Assembly: GCA_947493175.1 (NCBI GenBank)
Contig: CANLQD010000003.1
Span: forward strand, 1-64,000
Direction of reading: 5' to 3'
DNA: 64,000 nt
Origin: an uncultured Flavobacteriaceae bacterium
GTDB lineage: Bacteria > Bacteroidota > Bacteroidia > Flavobacteriales > Flavobacteriaceae
Under the pieces are notes generated by a model. It ran no database searches and was not told the DNA's origin. It worked only from the letters and a program-made list of their open reading frames with translations. Positions 62,048-64,000 of the stretch are shown one piece after another (position 1 is the stretch's first letter; each line of letters starts with the position of its first letter). Position numbers and translations under genes: made by a program.

Positions 62048-63190
62048 TCAGCTGCCTCTAAGTTTTCGGACCTCATCTTCTACCTTGGTGTACCACATCC
62101 GGTCTTTAATTTCAAGGGCTCTTTTTCGATACTGTTCGGCTTTTACGGGATCATTCAATTTGTCATATATCTGGGCGATACCAAAATAAGCGGGCAAGTG
62201 CATGTTATTAATTCCTAGGGAAAGTTCATATTGGCCAATAGCCTCCTCATAAAAGCCATTTTCCATTAGTTCACCTGCTGCTTTGTCTAGAGTTTCCAAG
62301 TCCTTTATGTCCGAATCTAGCTGTAAATCGAAGACATCCTCCGATTTTAAGGTCATAAAAGAGCAGGGTACCTCCCGTATGACCTTTTCGGTTACGCTAC
62401 CAATGATCAATCGATTCAGACCGGTTCTTCCTACCGTACCCATTACCAGCAGGTCGATCATTCTTCGGGAAATAGCACTTCGTATTTCTTTGGCGGGATT
62501 GCCTTTCGGAGTTTCTTTGGTCCAATTTAAATCGGTAAGATTGAATTTGTCGAGAAATGCATCAAATCGTTCCCTATGCTGTGCCAACCGCACTTCGTTT
62601 TCTTTCTCCAAATCTTCCTTAGAAATCAACCAATTTGAATCCCGTACTTCACAGACACTGAGGATGGTCAATTCTGCCCTAAACCTCCGAGTCATGGTAA
62701 TGGCATTCTTCAAGGCGCGTTCCGACGCCTGGGAAAAATCGACCGGGCAAAGAATGTGATGTACGTTGAGGGGAATACCCGCCTTGGCCACAAATACCGG
62801 CTTCCCACTTTTTTGAATAACGCGTTCGGTAGTAGTGCCCAAATGAACGGTGGCTCCCTGTAAACCTTCTCCCGAACCAACTAGAATCAAATTGGCATTG
62901 ACCTTAACGGCTGCATTTACAATACACTCATGGGGAGACCCATATTCGAGTATTGAACCACCGATGGTTATTCCGGTATCCTGAAGGCGGCTTACCGTAC
63001 CTTCTAACTTTTCTTCAGCTTTCTTGATCACATGGGCCCGTACATTGTCGTTAATGATATCGTCTGGCAGCACGTGTATAGGGATTATGGTTGAATGAAA
63101 CACTGTTGCCAACTTAACAGCCGTTTCTTCCACCTGTTTGGAAGCGGCACTAAAGTCGTGCGCCCACAGAACTTTTTTTAGTAGTTTCAC
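62048..63190 (-). CDS. Tandem universal stress protein with TPR-like tail
   Basis: The 380-residue protein has two USP domains. The first starts KKVLWAHDFSAASKQVEETAVKLATVF and contains LILVGSGEGLQGATVHLGTTTERVIQKSG. The second starts VHHILCPVDFSQASERALKNAITM and contains DLLVMGTVGRTGLNRLIIGSVTEKVIREVP, with the GxxGx(9)G ATP-binding pattern. A C-terminal stretch (ELMENGFYEEAIGQYELSLGINNMHLPAYFGIAQIYDKL) resembles one to two TPR repeats. It heads the V-ATPase operon (14 nt to subunit A), an unusual association that suggests adjustment of the pump to energy stress. Confidence 0.9.
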   Translation of the reverse strand: MKLLKKVLWAHDFSAASKQVEETAVKLATVFHSTIIPIHVLPDDIINDNVRAHVIKKAEEKLEGTVSRLQDTGITIGGSILEYGSPHECIVNAAVKVNANLILVGSGEGLQGATVHLGTTTERVIQKSGKPVFVAKAGIPLNVHHILCPVDFSQASERALKNAITMTRRFRAELTILSVCEVRDSNWLISKEDLEKENEVRLAQHRERFDAFLDKFNLTDLNWTKETPKGNPAKEIRSAISRRMIDLLVMGTVGRTGLNRLIIGSVTEKVIREVPCSFMTLKSEDVFDLQLDSDIKDLETLDKAAGELMENGFYEEAIGQYELSLGINNMHLPAYFGIAQIYDKLNDPVKAEQYRKRALEIKDRMWYTKVEDEVRKLRGS

Positions 63191-63540
63191 TTATATACGA
63201 ATTAAATGTTGTTGTTTTTTATTTTACATGCTAAAACCCGCTACATAGGTAGCTGATTCCTTGTTGAAAAAGTATTCTTTCCAGGAGACCATTTTAAATC
63301 GGTTTTTCCTTTCGACCCTAAAACTATCACCTAATTCTTTAGAGAAACTTAAGAACACAAAGTGAAATTTCGGTACGAAAAGATGACAGTTTCAATGCCC
63401 CGAAAAATGTGGGTCGTACCGATAGCGGTTTCATTGATACTAGGAACGATTCAAATAATACCTCGAGGTTTTTGCTTTCTAAAGTTTCTCTAAAGATTTG
63501 GTGATTATGTTTATGTCAGTAAAGTTTAAAACATATCATC
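63191..63540. promoter_or_regulatory. Divergent USP/USP control region with nested inverted repeats
   Basis: No gene in 350 nt. TCTTTAGAGAAACTT (63336-63350) is perfectly inverted at 63482-63496. Inside it TCGGTACGA (63370-63378) is inverted as TCGTACCGA (63414-63422). This could be an operator array or a short inserted element of 161 bp. Confidence 0.45.
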
Positions 63541-64000
63541 ATGAACACGATTCTAGTTCCCGTTGACTTCTCTGAAACTTCGGCGAATGCATTGTCTTAC
63601 GCCGTTCAATTATTTGGACCCACATCACTCAAAATTTGGGTGCTACATGTGTACGACACCCGGTCAAAAGCAGCTTTGTTAATGAAAAGCATCGACGGAG
63701 TGCTCGAAAAAAATGCGCTCAACAAGATGGATGAATTAATACAAGGGATGCAAACCGCATATCCCGAAGTAACATTCAAACCACAATTATTAAAAGGTGA
63801 TGCAGTTTCCGAGATTGCTTTAATGGCCAATAGTGGCGAATTTGATTTTATTGTAATGGGCACCAAAGGAGCCAGCGGACTTAAGGAGGTTTTTATGGGT
63901 AGCGTAGCCGGTGGTGTTGTTTCTAGGTCCACAACCCCCTTAATCGTGGTTCCTACCGGTTATAGCTTCCGGGCTTTGGATGAGATTGTCTTTGCCATGG
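63541..64000 (+). CDS. Universal stress protein, partial (cut by the window end)
   Basis: The start MNTILVPVDFSETSANALSYAVQLF opens a USP domain. Later parts are SEIALMANSGEFDFIVMGTKGASGLKEVFMGSVAGGVVSRSTTPLIVVP, containing the ATP-binding MGTKGxSG...GSVA pattern. A linker (TGYSFRALDEIVFAM) then points to a second USP domain beyond the edge, so it is probably also a tandem USP. It is divergent from the V-ATPase-linked USP gene. Confidence 0.9.
   Translation, partial: MNTILVPVDFSETSANALSYAVQLFGPTSLKIWVLHVYDTRSKAALLMKSIDGVLEKNALNKMDELIQGMQTAYPEVTFKPQLLKGDAVSEIALMANSGEFDFIVMGTKGASGLKEVFMGSVAGGVVSRSTTPLIVVPTGYSFRALDEIVFAM

Overview
The window is chromosomal DNA of a member of the Bacteroidota, most probably a marine or polysaccharide-degrading Flavobacteriaceae (Maribacter/Zobellia-like, inferred). 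The basis is type IX secretion (T9SS) C-terminal sorting domains on two large cellulase-like enzymes, -7 promoter elements of the TAnnTTTG type, weak Shine-Dalgarno sequences, a split transketolase, a Bacteroidota-style V-type ATPase operon with a DUF2764 subunit, and LytTR and AraC regulators with membrane or unusual N-termini.

Layout. (1) 1-4261: a non-coding leader with a structured RNA candidate, then the translation cluster thrS-infC-rpmI-rplT. (2) 4285-6366: a lipoprotein, a YjbQ-family protein and a Cof-type HAD phosphatase. (3) 6389-14188: two tandem secreted multidomain GH9 endoglucanase-like enzymes sharing a repeated accessory module. (4) 14525-27257: housekeeping genes: a secreted 'asparagine synthetase B-like' protein, dnaB, accA, an EamA transporter, an LptF/G permease, tgt, split transketolase, an OmpW/porin-like barrel, an FKBP lipoprotein, an S4 protein, a phosphoribosyltransferase and shikimate kinase. 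(5) 27359-52538: tRNA-Lys(UUU) followed by a region of about 25 kb that ends in a 24-bp exact direct repeat of the tRNA 3' end. It looks like a genomic island or its scar; I see no integrase. (6) 52795-54722: a two-component system. (7) 54871-64000: a V-type ATPase operon headed by a tandem universal stress protein (USP), with a divergent second USP cut by the window edge.

The island is the accessory, envelope-centred part. It carries an RND efflux operon whose outer-membrane factor is fused to a periplasmic ABC-type substrate-binding domain, a K+-channel-like protein, two barrel proteins, a metallo-hydrolase with an AraC regulator, a LytTR membrane regulator, a GltS symporter, two proteins resembling different lipid A deacylases (PagL-like and LpxR-like), and a leftward operon in which a lipoprotein-anchored DUF2235 (Tle1-like) hydrolase lies between two paralogous lipoproteins. 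A third paralogue precedes gltS. Two kinds of short dispersed repeat occur in it: a 161-162 bp MITE-like element with terminal inverted repeats (two copies) and a hairpin-rich REP-like repeat (three copies). One REP-like copy truncates a trypsin-like protease just after its catalytic GNSGG.

Several start codons are decided by promoter or overlap evidence: thrS, tgt and the transketolase N-subunit all have a -7 element inside the longest open frame, so their true starts lie downstream. infC appears to start at AUA. The V-ATPase K subunit shows the residues known to bind Na+ in NtpK-type rings, so the operon may encode a sodium pump.
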